Below are positions 34,401-43,455 of a stretch of DNA of 64,000 nt, in pieces. Both the position numbers and the translations under genes were made by a program. The notes under the pieces are model-generated. The model saw only the letters and a program-made list of their open reading frames with translations. It was not told where the DNA came from and searched no databases. The first letter of the stretch is position 1, and every line of letters begins with the position of its first letter. The stretch spans positions 186,001 through 250,000 of the forward strand of contig NZ_LR733556.1 in assembly GCF_902506265.1 (NCBI RefSeq), given 5' to 3'. The stretch is from Flavobacterium sp. 9AF (GTDB lineage Bacteria; Bacteroidota; Bacteroidia; Flavobacteriales; Flavobacteriaceae).

Positions 34401-35510
34401 ATGAAGTATGATGTAATCATAATAGGAGCAGGAGTAGCAGGTTGTGCTACCGCATTGGCTTTAAAAAAGGTCAATAAAGACTTGCATATTGCTATTATGG
34501 AACGCAGTGCATCAGCTGAGAATACTTTTAAAATAGGAGAAACATTGCCACCCCAAGCCTCTAAACAATTTCAAAATTTAGGGATTTGGGAGGCATTTTT
34601 AGCCTGTAATTTTTCTTCTTCTTATGGAACGTCATCGGTTTGGGGTTCCCATACGGTTTATACCAACGAATATATTTTTTCTCCTTATGGTTATGGTTGG
34701 AATTTAGACCGAAATGCTTTCGATCAGTTTATGATAAAGCAAGCCAAAGAAAAAGGAGTTGAAGTGTATTGGAATACGAGTTGTATCCATTCGCATAGGG
34801 AAAACGAACAATGGATATTGGCGTGTGAAAACAATCATGATAAACTACTTCTAAACACTTCTTTTGTAGTAGATGCTACTGGAAAAAAAGCCGCTTTTTC
34901 TGCGCTACAAGGCACGGAAAAAATAAAAAAAGACAAACAGGTAGGCGTGTATCGTTTTTATGATTTAAAACAAGCGAATACGACTGATATAAAAGAAGGT
35001 ATAGTGGTGGAAACGGATGCTAATGGTTGGTGGTATAGTGCCACTTTGCCCAACCAAAAATTAGTTTTGGGTTACCTAACGGATTCTGATATTGCTTCTA
35101 ATCTGAAAATGAAGGTCACCTCTCATTTTGAAGACCAATTACAACAAACGGCTATAACCGCGACAAGAGTAGCAACACTATCGGATACCACAACTCCTTT
35201 TTTAGTCGCTGCTCAAACCCAATATTTAAAATCGTGTGTGGGAGAAGGTTGGTTAGCAGTGGGCGATGCCGCTTCCAGTTATGACCCTATTTCTTCTTTG
35301 GGAATCTATAAAGCTTTAGTAATGAGTCAATGGGCGAGTTTTGCTATCCAAGATTTCTTAAAAAAAGAGCGTATTGGTTTGCGAAAATATCAAAATTTAG
35401 TAACCCATGATTTTGAAGTATATGAAAAGAAAAGAAAAGAATTTTACCAACAAGAAAGCCGCTTTTCCAATACTCTTTTTTGGAAAAGAAGACATGAAAA
35501 TAATGTATAA
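34401..35510 (+). CDS. LodB-like FAD-dependent monooxygenase
   Basis: The 369 residues have an N-terminal dinucleotide fold (VIIGAGVAGCATALAL, residues 5-20) and the second FAD motif GEGWLAVGDAASSYDPISS near 285, as in tryptophan-halogenase-like and LodB flavoproteins. LodB is needed to form the CTQ cofactor of LodA, so the likely role here is maturation of the upstream quinoprotein. The start is 2 bases after the small gene. Residue 48 onward GETLPP is the conserved GE-x-LPP segment of this family. No export signal. Confidence 0.87.
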   Translation: MKYDVIIIGAGVAGCATALALKKVNKDLHIAIMERSASAENTFKIGETLPPQASKQFQNLGIWEAFLACNFSSSYGTSSVWGSHTVYTNEYIFSPYGYGWNLDRNAFDQFMIKQAKEKGVEVYWNTSCIHSHRENEQWILACENNHDKLLLNTSFVVDATGKKAAFSALQGTEKIKKDKQVGVYRFYDLKQANTTDIKEGIVVETDANGWWYSATLPNQKLVLGYLTDSDIASNLKMKVTSHFEDQLQQTAITATRVATLSDTTTPFLVAAQTQYLKSCVGEGWLAVGDAASSYDPISSLGIYKALVMSQWASFAIQDFLKKERIGLRKYQNLVTHDFEVYEKKRKEFYQQESRFSNTLFWKRRHENNV

Positions 35511-35525
35511 CTAAAACCAACTAGC

Positions 35526-37106
35526 ATGAAACAACAAAAATTAGTAACTAAGATTGCACTCTTAGGCTTGGCAAGCTTTTTCTTCTCCTGTGATAAAAAA
35601 GGAGATCCTTATGAGAAAATCGAACAACCCTTTGAATTATCTGCCTCCATTCCAGTAGATGTAAACCCAGAACTGCAAGATAAATTAAAAAAACAAGGTG
35701 ATATTTATGCATTAAATGAAGCTTTTAACGAATATAGTTGGCAAGCTATGATAGCCATTTTTTGGCCTAGAGATAAAGAAGGAAAACCAATGCCAAATTT
35801 TACAGATGAAGGAAAATCTACTTGGTTAGGCTGGAAAGAAGCGGCTCAAGTGTATCGAAAAGATGGAGGTGTACCTGCACCTTGGGAAAGTCCGAGAGTA
35901 AAAGCAGGTTATAATTTGACTGCTAATATGTTAGAAGAGCATACTGTGCGTGTTTTTTTATCCTCCGAAACGCCAACACATAAAGTTAAATCAAAAAATG
36001 TAGCAGATGAAACCGATCAAGCTTTTGCGGGTCAATTATTTGATCAGAATGGGAATCTGGTATATTATGAAGTATTGATGAATAAAGAAGAATTTGATTA
36101 TGTTGTTGCTAACAAGTTATATAATATTAATGGTCAAATTGATTTTTCTAAAAATGGAGCAATAGCTAATTTCCCAGCGGGAGACTTTGCTACTACTCAA
36201 CTTGGAGCGGTGGAAATTAAATTTGCTTGGAAAATATTAACCGACAGGGATCACAAAGAGCGTTACTATAGGAATTTTGGTTATGTTTTAGATCCTTCTG
36301 GAAAAATGGAGAAAAAAGAACTTGGCATGATAGGATTTCACATTAGTCAAAAGACGCCTACAGGGAAGCAATGGGTTTGGTCTACTTTTGAACATATTGA
36401 TAATTTAGATCAGAATACGATGGAAAAAGAAGGAAAAAGAAAACTAATTCACCCTTCTTTAACAAATCCTGAATGCGAAATATGTCCTGTAAATGTAGAT
36501 GTAACTAATGGAGGTACAACTTACAAACACAACACAGGAAAACATGGAAATTATTGGACAATTTCTGGAGATACAACAGATAAATATTTTGCCAATAGTG
36601 ATATTATGAAAACACAAGCAAAAAGAATGGTTGATATTCCTGTGCGTGTACAACAGATTAATAAACGAGTTCAAAATTATTTAAAATCTGTCAATAGTGT
36701 GTTTCAATATTATCAATTAATAGATACTCAATATCCCTTAGATCAAAATTCAACTCCCGATTCTCACACTGAAGATGGGTATCGTTTGCCAGGCTCGGTT
36801 ACAAATAAATCGGGTGGAAGACCTAATTTGGCATACTTGACTAATATAACTATGGAAACCTTTTTTCAAGGAGGCAACCAATTGGCATCTAATCTAATGG
36901 AAGCCAATCCTGCTAGTGATATAACCATTTTTGGAACAGAAAGTTGTATGGGCTGTCATTCCAGTGCAGGAATTTACAATGGAATTAATAATGGTCAATT
37001 TACTACTGGAGACCAATTATCTGGAGATTTTAGTTGGTTATTATCTCAAAGAGCACAATGGGATGAAAAAGTACCAAGGCCTTTAACTCCTCCAAATAAA
37101 AAATAA
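35526..37106 (+). CDS. Mono-heme c-type cytochrome lipoprotein of the LodA-like operon
   Basis: The 526 residues start with a lipoprotein signal (LLGLASFFFSC, Cys22), so it is exported. Near the C-terminus one CxxCH heme site lies at 474-478 (SCMGCHSSAG); an unrelated CEIC pair lies near 317. The body is rich in Trp and Tyr and shows no other known domain. It is the last gene of the operon, 15 bases after the LodB-like stop, followed by a hairpin. It could receive electrons from oxidation products or sense H2O2. Its presence beside soluble LodA and tyrosinase proteins is unusual. Confidence 0.8.
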   Translation: MKQQKLVTKIALLGLASFFFSCDKKGDPYEKIEQPFELSASIPVDVNPELQDKLKKQGDIYALNEAFNEYSWQAMIAIFWPRDKEGKPMPNFTDEGKSTWLGWKEAAQVYRKDGGVPAPWESPRVKAGYNLTANMLEEHTVRVFLSSETPTHKVKSKNVADETDQAFAGQLFDQNGNLVYYEVLMNKEEFDYVVANKLYNINGQIDFSKNGAIANFPAGDFATTQLGAVEIKFAWKILTDRDHKERYYRNFGYVLDPSGKMEKKELGMIGFHISQKTPTGKQWVWSTFEHIDNLDQNTMEKEGKRKLIHPSLTNPECEICPVNVDVTNGGTTYKHNTGKHGNYWTISGDTTDKYFANSDIMKTQAKRMVDIPVRVQQINKRVQNYLKSVNSVFQYYQLIDTQYPLDQNSTPDSHTEDGYRLPGSVTNKSGGRPNLAYLTNITMETFFQGGNQLASNLMEANPASDITIFGTESCMGCHSSAGIYNGINNGQFTTGDQLSGDFSWLLSQRAQWDEKVPRPLTPPNKK

Positions 37107-37156
37107 CTAACTCTTTTATAATTTCAATAACATTTAAGTTATTGTTCACTTCTACA

Positions 37157-37197
37157 AAGGATACTTTTAATACTGTGATAAGTAAAAAAAGTATCCT
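37157..37197. terminator. Hairpin after the quinoprotein operon
   Basis: Stem AGGATACTTTT/AAAAAGTATCCT with a 16-base loop; no long T-run follows on the forward strand, so termination is probable but not certain. Confidence 0.6.
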
Positions 37198-37211
37198 AGG
37201 GGAGTTGAATT

Positions 37212-37505
37212 TTAATTTTCTACAATGGGTAATTGATGCAAAATTTTTATAACATCAATAGAAGAATCGGAAGAAGCACCATTAACAAATACTCCTTTTT
37301 TACCTTCTTTAGATTGAATTCCATATACCCAAGATTCATCATCGGGATTTGTATTTCCTTCATATCTATATATATGATGAATTTCAAAATTTTCAGGATT
37401 TTTTTCTAATTCTTTTTCGTTGATATTAAAATCATAATCGTATCCTTTTTCTTTTAACATTTTTAATGCTTCTGATACGGAAGCATAGTGATATCTTTTT
37501 TTCAT
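37212..37505 (-). CDS. Small conserved hypothetical protein
   Basis: The 97-residue product is soluble and acidic ([20 protein letters not shown], then [20 protein letters not shown]). The pattern [18 protein letters not shown] is typical of a small flavobacterial protein family of unknown role (phosphoribosylpyrophosphate synthetase-named in some databases). It is monocistronic between the operon hairpin and rnpB, read leftward. Confidence 0.75.
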   Translation of the reverse strand: MKKRYHYASVSEALKMLKEKGYDYDFNINEKELEKNPENFEIHHIYRYEGNTNPDDESWVYGIQSKEGKKGVFVNGASSDSSIDVIKILHQLPIVEN

Positions 37506-37600
37506 AGCTGTTATATTTGAATGTATATTATAAAATTAGCCTTTTTCCATTTATTAATTTTTAAAGTAATGTTAAAGTAGGGGAAATTTAAAAAATGTTG

Positions 37601-37608
37601 TAAATTTG
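37601..37608 (+). promoter_or_regulatory. -7 promoter box of rnpB
   Basis: TAAATTTG matches TAnnTTTG exactly and ends 4-5 bases before the predicted 5' end of RNase P RNA. No clear TTG at -33. Confidence 0.75.
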
Positions 37609-37612
37609 CATT

Positions 37613-37923
37613 CGCAGACTGCCTTATCGTTCCTTTTATTAGGAGAGGAAAGTCCGGACACCACAGAGTAGCATAATGGGTAATGCCCATCCATCGAAAG
37701 GTGAGGACAAGTGCAACAGAAAGTATGTACAGGTTAAGCTGTAGTGAAACCAGGTAAACTCTATGCGGTGAAATGCCAAGTATATCAACAACTCTAACTT
37801 CGGTTAGATAAGAGCTACTCGTTCGATGTTGAAGGGTAGGCAGCTTGAACTAAGCAGTAATGTTTAGTCTAGATAAATGATAAGGCTCCTTTTTGGAGAC
37901 AGAATCCGGCTTATAGGTCTGCT
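37613..37923 (+). ncRNA. rnpB: RNase P RNA, bacterial class A
   Basis: Signature blocks are in order: GCAGACTG at the 5' end, GAGAGGAAAGTCCGGACACC (CR I), ...AGGTGAGGACAAGTGCAACA-GAAA region, and ACAGAATCCGGCTTATAGGTCTGC at the 3' end pairing back to GCAGACT to form P1. The RNA cuts 5' leaders of tRNA precursors. Length of about 310 is normal for Bacteroidota. A T-run (TTTTTTT) follows directly. No tmRNA- or SRP-like features are present. Confidence 0.96.
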
Positions 37924-38065
37924 TTTTTTAATCTTCTTTTATTTTTATAAATGTTATTAATTCGTTAAATACTAATTATCATAGCCGTATGCTGTTTTTT
38001 TTTAATTAAATTTATAAGAAAAAGGTAGAAATCATATTATAATTTAATTAAAACTAAAAATAGAT

Positions 38066-38260
38066 ATGGAAACTGAAAATTTAAAAATTGAATTAGTAAA
38101 AAAAATACTTTCAATAGATGATGTATCAATTTTAGAAAGTATTTCTCAGTTTATAGACGAAAAAAAAGAGAATAGCTATGATAAATTTTATTTTAATGAA
38201 GATGATGAGACACAAAAAGGAATCGAAACTATAATTAAAATGGTTAACGAATTTAAATAA
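38066..38260 (+). CDS. Small acidic protein, antitoxin-like, without toxin
   Basis: The 64-residue product METENLKIELVKKILSIDD followed by SILESISQFID resembles the short addiction-module antitoxin-like proteins of Bacteroidota (ELVKKIL...SILE pattern), which usually precede a RelE/ParE-like toxin. No toxin follows: the next frame is rsmD on the other strand. It stands alone and may be an orphan antitoxin. Base composition is like its neighbours. Confidence 0.6.
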   Translation: METENLKIELVKKILSIDDVSILESISQFIDEKKENSYDKFYFNEDDETQKGIETIIKMVNEFK

Positions 38261-38845
38261 TTAAAAATTTTCATCATCATTTTCTTCTTCGTATTCCTCT
38301 TCGTCAAAATCAAATTCAAAAAAAGAAAAAACAGTACCACCATAACTTTTTGAGAAAGAAAAATTAATTAAATGGTCTAGTTTAGTATGCTTGGAATGTT
38401 CAATGATAAGCATTCCTTCTTCGTCAAGTATCTTGTTTTCAAATATTTGTAAAGCTATTTTTTCAAAATCTTCTTGAGACAAATCATAAGGTGGATCTGC
38501 AAAAATGATATCATATGAAGTATTACATTTTTCTAAATATTTGAACGAGTCCGATTTTATAGCTGAAATATCTAAATCTAATTCATGAGCCGTTTTTTTA
38601 ATAAATGCGATACAACCCATGTCAGCATCTATGGCTACTACGGTATTACTACCTCTTGAAGCAAATTCATAACCAATGTTTCCTGTACCTGCAAATAATT
38701 CTAGAATTTTTAAACCACTAAAATTAAAATAATTATTCAAGATATTAAAAAGAGCCTCTTTAGCCATATCTGTAGTAGGTCTAACGGGTAACTTTTTAGG
38801 AGCTTGTATTCTCTTGCCTTTATGTTTTCCTGAAATTATTCTCAT
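38261..38845 (-). CDS. rsmD: 16S rRNA (guanine966-N2)-methyltransferase RsmD
   Basis: The 194-residue methyltransferase shows MRIISGKHKGKRIQAPK (N-terminal RsmD signature), RPTTDMAKEALFNIL, LELFAGTGNIGYEFASRG (SAM site) and the catalytic DPPY (IIFADPPYDLS, near 118). The acidic tail (EEEYEEENDDENF) is longer than usual. It overlaps the DUF3822 gene start by 4 bases and is translated as the last gene of a leftward operon. Confidence 0.95.
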   Translation of the reverse strand: MRIISGKHKGKRIQAPKKLPVRPTTDMAKEALFNILNNYFNFSGLKILELFAGTGNIGYEFASRGSNTVVAIDADMGCIAFIKKTAHELDLDISAIKSDSFKYLEKCNTSYDIIFADPPYDLSQEDFEKIALQIFENKILDEEGMLIIEHSKHTKLDHLINFSFSKSYGGTVFSFFEFDFDEEEYEEENDDENF

Positions 38846-39654
38846 GAATGGAAAAGTATAAAATTATTTCTTATTTCTAATTCTGTTCGTTCTAAAATGT
38901 TGACCCATTGTTTGGTATCGAGTAGCCTGCAATTTCGTATAAATTTATAGGCTAATTTAAAATAATCGTCTGACTCTGTTATGTTTCCAAATAAGTGCAT
39001 TTCAATTGTTTCCGCACTTAATTGCAATTGTTCATAGGTAAAAAGAATATAATAGATAAAATCTTCTGGAGTATTATATTCAAAAGAGTTGAAAAGGAGT
39101 AATTGTTGATTCTTTACTACAATTATTTCAAAATGATCTTTTTGTACATGTATAAATACTTCTTTCTCATCATTTCCAATAGATATATCTAAAACTTTTT
39201 TTACTACTATCGAATTTACATTTTTATATTCAAACGATTTAAATTGATCTAATAAGAAATTGTTAATATTTACATAAGGTACATAAATATTATTTATTCC
39301 ATAATTATCTATTCTATCAAAAGAGAAGAAATCGGTATCAAAAACTTTTACATTATATTGTAAATAGCTTCCTAAATGTTGAGAATCAAATAATACTTCT
39401 GGAACAAATGTATTTAAAGCATTATCGTGTAAAACTAAAATTTCATCATATGAATTAGAAAGTATAGTATGATCAATGAATATTTTCCACAATTGCTCTT
39501 CAATTACACTGTTTTTTGCATACTCAACATTGTTATAGGCAATTACTTTTTTTGTAATTAAATCGAAAACACAAAAAGAAAGTCCACTCAGAGAAACCTG
39601 AATGGACAATTTTTTATAGTTTTTTGTTGTAATATCGTTATTCGTTATTACCAT
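38842..39654 (-). CDS. DUF3822 family protein
   Basis: The 270-residue product has the DUF3822 layout found just upstream of rsmD in many Bacteroidota: N-terminal KKLSIQVSLSGLSFCVFD and FVPEVLFDSQHLGSYLQYNV in a two-lobed actin-like (ASKHA) pattern. The function is not established. It overlaps rsmD by 4 bases and the upstream gene by 17 bases. Confidence 0.85.
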   Translation of the reverse strand: MVITNNDITTKNYKKLSIQVSLSGLSFCVFDLITKKVIAYNNVEYAKNSVIEEQLWKIFIDHTILSNSYDEILVLHDNALNTFVPEVLFDSQHLGSYLQYNVKVFDTDFFSFDRIDNYGINNIYVPYVNINNFLLDQFKSFEYKNVNSIVVKKVLDISIGNDEKEVFIHVQKDHFEIIVVKNQQLLLFNSFEYNTPEDFIYYILFTYEQLQLSAETIEMHLFGNITESDDYFKLAYKFIRNCRLLDTKQWVNILERTELEIRNNFILFHS

Positions 39655-40396
39655 ATCTTTTTGGCCAGTTTCCAGTTAGTGTTACATCCACTAAAGAACC
39701 TAGAACTATTTTATCTCCGTTTATTTCGTTAATATCTTCTACTTTATTCTCTTGAGCTAACAATTCTTCATCAAGACCAGCTAAAAGAGCATTTTTGTCA
39801 ATTATAGCTTCTAAAACAGGAAGTTTTGTTTCATTTCTTTCTACAAAAGTAGTTTTCATTACAACAGGAACTTCAATATCTTTAAATTTAACAGAACTTA
39901 AATTTTTATATCTATCATTTCCTCTAAATAATGAGTCTTTTACAGAAACTGTACCAATTTTATTGATGATAACAGTATCTTTAAAGAATCCACCCACACC
40001 GTCAGCACCAACAGTAATTCTGAAAGCAGCATTTTTCTTGTGATCAATAATAGTTGTATCTTTTCGAGTTACAATATCAAAAGTTCCATTATCTATAAAA
40101 GCGACAAGCTTTTCAAATGAATCTGCATATTCACCATTTACTTTTTTATAACCTAATTGTGCTTTTTTAAGATCTAATAATGTTTTAACAGCTACTTTAT
40201 AGCGCTCGTTTTTCTCTTCGTCAAAACGAATAGGTTTCATAATAGATTCATAAATTAGATATGCTAAGAAAATAGTTGCAGCCCATAAAAGTATAGAAAC
40301 AACAGGTCTAGCACCACTCGGTAGAAATTTATCTATCAATTTAACCAAGGCAAAAGCAACAAGGCATGTGGCAATTACAGTAAAGATTAGTAACAT
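39638..40396 (-). CDS. Conserved membrane-anchored protein
   Basis: The 252 residues start with two hydrophobic helices (LLIFTVIATCLVAFALVKL and ARPVVSILLWAATIFLAYLI) then a periplasmic 190-residue domain with KVAVKTLLDLKKAQLGYKK and VNGEYADSFEKLVAFI, similar to Bacteroidota proteins with a pilin-like tail annotation. It overlaps the DUF3822 gene by 17 bases and heads the operon with a candidate promoter at 40427-40454. No known function. Confidence 0.8.
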   Translation of the reverse strand: MLLIFTVIATCLVAFALVKLIDKFLPSGARPVVSILLWAATIFLAYLIYESIMKPIRFDEEKNERYKVAVKTLLDLKKAQLGYKKVNGEYADSFEKLVAFIDNGTFDIVTRKDTTIIDHKKNAAFRITVGADGVGGFFKDTVIINKIGTVSVKDSLFRGNDRYKNLSSVKFKDIEVPVVMKTTFVERNETKLPVLEAIIDKNALLAGLDEELLAQENKVEDINEINGDKIVLGSLVDVTLTGNWPKRYGNNE

Positions 40397-40426
40397 TTAT
40401 ATTTAATTTTTTAGTTATATGGTACG

Positions 40427-40454
40427 CAAATCTACAATTTTTTTTTCTTCCCAA
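40427..40454 (-). promoter_or_regulatory. Candidate promoter of the 39638-40396 gene operon
   Basis: Reverse-strand TAGATTTG (40427-40434) fits TAnnTTTG, and TTG at 40452-40454 lies 17 bases upstream. Confidence 0.55.
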
Positions 40455-40515
40455 AAGAATTTCTTAAAAAAATCATCAGTATATTTGAAAAAATTATACA
40501 AGCCTACATTAAGTT

Positions 40516-41943
40516 ATGACAAATTCTTCTCTGTTTTACAAAACTTTACGAGATAATTTTCCTTTTGAACCCACATTAAAACAAGATATATTTTTTCAAA
40601 AAATTGCTGATTTTGTCCAAAATAATAAGGAAAATGAAATTTTTGTTTTGAAAGGATATGCAGGTACAGGGAAAACAACACTTATTTCTACTTTAGTAAA
40701 TTGTCTTAAAGATGTAGGAAAAAAATATGTTTTACTAGCACCAACAGGTAGGGCCGCTAAAGTAATTAGTAGTTATTCCCAAAAGCCTGCTTTTACGATT
40801 CATAAACGAATTTATTTTCCAAAAAAGAGTCAGTCGGGAGCTGTTGCTTTTACCTTACAACAAAATAAATTTAAGAATACAGTTTTTATAGTAGATGAAT
40901 CTTCCATGATTTCAGACACTTCGCAAGAATCTAAGCTATATGAAAATGGTTCATTGCTAGATGATTTAATACATTATATAGACCAAGGAGTTAATTGTAA
41001 ATTAATATTGATAGGAGACACAGCTCAGCTGCCTCCTGTTAATTTGGAAGTTAGTCCAGCTTTAGATAGTGATTTGTTATCTTTGAATTTTAGAAAGGAA
41101 ATTCATCAAATTGAACTCGATGAAGTGATGCGTCAAGCAGTTACTTCTGGGATTTTATTTAATGCTACAGAAATAAGAGAAGAATTAAAATCTCATTTCG
41201 TAGAACGATTTAAATTTCAAGTAAAAGGCTTCAAAGACATTATTCGATTGCAAGATGGTTATGAAATTGAAGATGCCATTTATCAATCTTTTGAAAAAAA
41301 TGGAGTAGAAGATACTACTTTTATTGTTAGATCAAATAAAAGAGCTAATCAGTATAACCAACAAATTAGAGCAAAAATTTTAAATAGAGAAGGTGAGTTA
41401 TCTACTGGAGATTTATTAATGGTGGTAAAAAATAATTATTTTTGGTTAAAAGAAAATTCAGACGCAGGTTTTATTGCAAATGGAGATATTATTGAAGTTT
41501 TGAAAATTAATAAGATGCAAGAATTGTACGGTTTTCGATTTGCTGATGTTACTGTACGAATGATTGATTATCCTAACCAACCCTCTTTTGAAACCATGTT
41601 ACTTTTAGATACTATTACCAGTGAATCGCCTTCATTAACTTATGAAGAATCAAATCAACTTTATCAGGAAGTTATGAAAGATTATGAAGAGGAGAAACAA
41701 CAATATAGAAAATTTTTGAAGGTAAAAAATAATCCTCACTTTAATGCTTTACAAGTTAAATTTTCTTATGCAATGACTTGTCATAAATCGCAAGGAGGTC
41801 AATGGAATACAGTTTTTATTGAACAACCTTATTTACCTAATGGAATAGATAGAGATTATTTAAGATGGTTATATACTGCTGTTACAAGAGCAAAAGAAAC
41901 CTTATATTTGATTGGATTTAAAGAGGAGAATTTTGAAAATTAA
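40516..41943 (+). CDS. RecD/Pif1-like superfamily 1 DNA helicase
   Basis: The 475 residues carry Walker A (LKGYAGTGKTTLI, near 50), Walker B (FIVDESSM, near 125), GDTAQLPPV (motif III, near 172), TCHKSQGGQW (motif V) and LYTAVTRAKE (motif VI, C-terminus). This matches the short RecD2/Pif1-like helicases of Bacteroidota. It starts 120 bases from the divergent membrane-protein gene and precedes the DUF4126 gene by 9 bases. Confidence 0.92.
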   Translation: MTNSSLFYKTLRDNFPFEPTLKQDIFFQKIADFVQNNKENEIFVLKGYAGTGKTTLISTLVNCLKDVGKKYVLLAPTGRAAKVISSYSQKPAFTIHKRIYFPKKSQSGAVAFTLQQNKFKNTVFIVDESSMISDTSQESKLYENGSLLDDLIHYIDQGVNCKLILIGDTAQLPPVNLEVSPALDSDLLSLNFRKEIHQIELDEVMRQAVTSGILFNATEIREELKSHFVERFKFQVKGFKDIIRLQDGYEIEDAIYQSFEKNGVEDTTFIVRSNKRANQYNQQIRAKILNREGELSTGDLLMVVKNNYFWLKENSDAGFIANGDIIEVLKINKMQELYGFRFADVTVRMIDYPNQPSFETMLLLDTITSESPSLTYEESNQLYQEVMKDYEEEKQQYRKFLKVKNNPHFNALQVKFSYAMTCHKSQGGQWNTVFIEQPYLPNGIDRDYLRWLYTAVTRAKETLYLIGFKEENFEN

Positions 41944-41952
41944 AGTATTTAT

Positions 41953-42510
41953 ATGGTAGAAACAATTATAAGTATCTGTTTAGGCATAGGACTAGCTGCT
42001 TCAGCTGGGTTTAGGGTTTTTGTTCCTTTACTTATTTTAAGTATTGCTACTTATTTTGACTATGTACCTGTAAGTGATACTTTTAGTTGGATAGGCAGTA
42101 TAACAGCCATTATTTGTTTAACTATTGCTACAATAATTGAAATTATGGCTTATTATATTCCTTATGTTGATAATTTGTTAGATGCATTAGCAATACCCTT
42201 GGCTAGTATAGCAGGAACTCTGGTTATGGCTTCTACAATGATAGATTTAGATCCAATGTTTACTTGGGGTTTAGCTATTATTGCTGGTGGAGGAACGGCT
42301 GCAGCTATTTCTACTGCTACAACTACTACTCGAGCTACCTCTACTGCAACTACTGGAGGACTTGCCAATTCAATTGTTTCAACAACTGAAACAGCAACAG
42401 CTTCATTTGTTTCTATAACGGCTATTTTTTTTCCAATAATAGCATTTTTAGTTGTTATTTTTATTGTTATTTTCGGAATAAAAATATTCAGAAAGTTTTT
42501 TAGAAAATAA
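41953..42510 (+). CDS. DUF4126 family membrane protein
   Basis: The 185 residues have three to five membrane helices and the DUF4126 signature ICLGIGLAASAGFRVFVPLL at the N-terminus, plus ALAIPLASIAGTLVMASTMI. A Thr/Ala-rich loop (ATTTTRATSTATTGGL) separates the last helices. Function is unknown. It follows the helicase gene by 9 bases. Confidence 0.85.
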   Translation: MVETIISICLGIGLAASAGFRVFVPLLILSIATYFDYVPVSDTFSWIGSITAIICLTIATIIEIMAYYIPYVDNLLDALAIPLASIAGTLVMASTMIDLDPMFTWGLAIIAGGGTAAAISTATTTTRATSTATTGGLANSIVSTTETATASFVSITAIFFPIIAFLVVIFIVIFGIKIFRKFFRK

Positions 42511-42718
42511 AATGAAAATTAACTTTTTATCAGAGAGATATTTTAAATATATTTTTAAGATTTAAAATAAATTGCAATGTATTGAAAATCAAATAAACAC
42601 AATTTTAAAAATAAATATGTATTTATTTATGAAACATTTAAATCAAATCAACTACTAATCATAACTCATGAAGATTATAGTAAAATAAAAAATATTAGAC
42701 CAATATAAATAGAACAAA

Positions 42719-43447
42719 ATGAAGATTATAGCTGTTATTCCCGCACGATATGCATCTACTCGTTTTCATGCTAAATTAATGCAAGATTTAGGAGGTAAAA
42801 CGGTTATTCTAAGAACTTATGAAGCGGCATTGGCAACCCAATTATTTGATGATGTTTTTGTAGTTACTGATTCGAAACTTATTTATAATGAGATAGTTAT
42901 TAATAACGGGAAAGCAATAATGAGTAGTAAAGAGCACGAAAGTGGAAGTGATAGAATAGCAGAAGCTGTAGAAAATATGATGGTGGATATTGTAGTTAAT
43001 GTACAAGGAGATGAGCCTTTTATTGATAAAAAACCATTGCAAGAATTAATTACTGTGTTTAATGAAGATGTAGAAAATAGAGTGGATTTAGCTTCATTAA
43101 TGTTTGAAATAAAGGAGAAAACGGAAATTGAAAACCCTAACAATGTTAAGGTAATAACAGATCAAAATGGTTTTGCATTATATTTTTCTCGATCAGTAAT
43201 TCCATATCCTAGAGAAATAAATGTAGGTGTTCGTTATATGAAACACATTGGTATTTATGCATTTAGAAAACAAGCTCTCATGGATTTTTATAGTTTGCCT
43301 ATGCTTTCACTTGAAGCTTCAGAGAAATTAGAACAATTACGTTATTTGGAATATGGAAAAAGAATAAAGATGGTAGAAACATCTCACGGAAGTATTGGGA
43401 TAGATACTTTAGAAGATTTAGAAAAAGCAAGATTGTTGATACAATAA
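42719..43447 (+). CDS. kdsB: CMP-KDO cytidylyltransferase
   Basis: The 242 residues have the sugar-nucleotidyltransferase start [20 protein letters not shown], the [12 protein letters not shown] acidic motif near 95 and the [12 protein letters not shown] motif near 155. KdsB activates KDO for lipopolysaccharide core synthesis in the cytoplasm. The 208 bases upstream are AT-rich and hold its promoter; no clear TAnnTTTG was seen. Confidence 0.95.
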   Translation: MKIIAVIPARYASTRFHAKLMQDLGGKTVILRTYEAALATQLFDDVFVVTDSKLIYNEIVINNGKAIMSSKEHESGSDRIAEAVENMMVDIVVNVQGDEPFIDKKPLQELITVFNEDVENRVDLASLMFEIKEKTEIENPNNVKVITDQNGFALYFSRSVIPYPREINVGVRYMKHIGIYAFRKQALMDFYSLPMLSLEASEKLEQLRYLEYGKRIKMVETSHGSIGIDTLEDLEKARLLIQ

Positions 43448-43455
43448 TTTTGTGA

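Noticed and set aside
37613..37923. tmRNA or signal-recognition RNA
   Set aside because: The conserved blocks and paired ends are those of RNase P RNA; no tag-peptide frame or tRNA-like end was seen.
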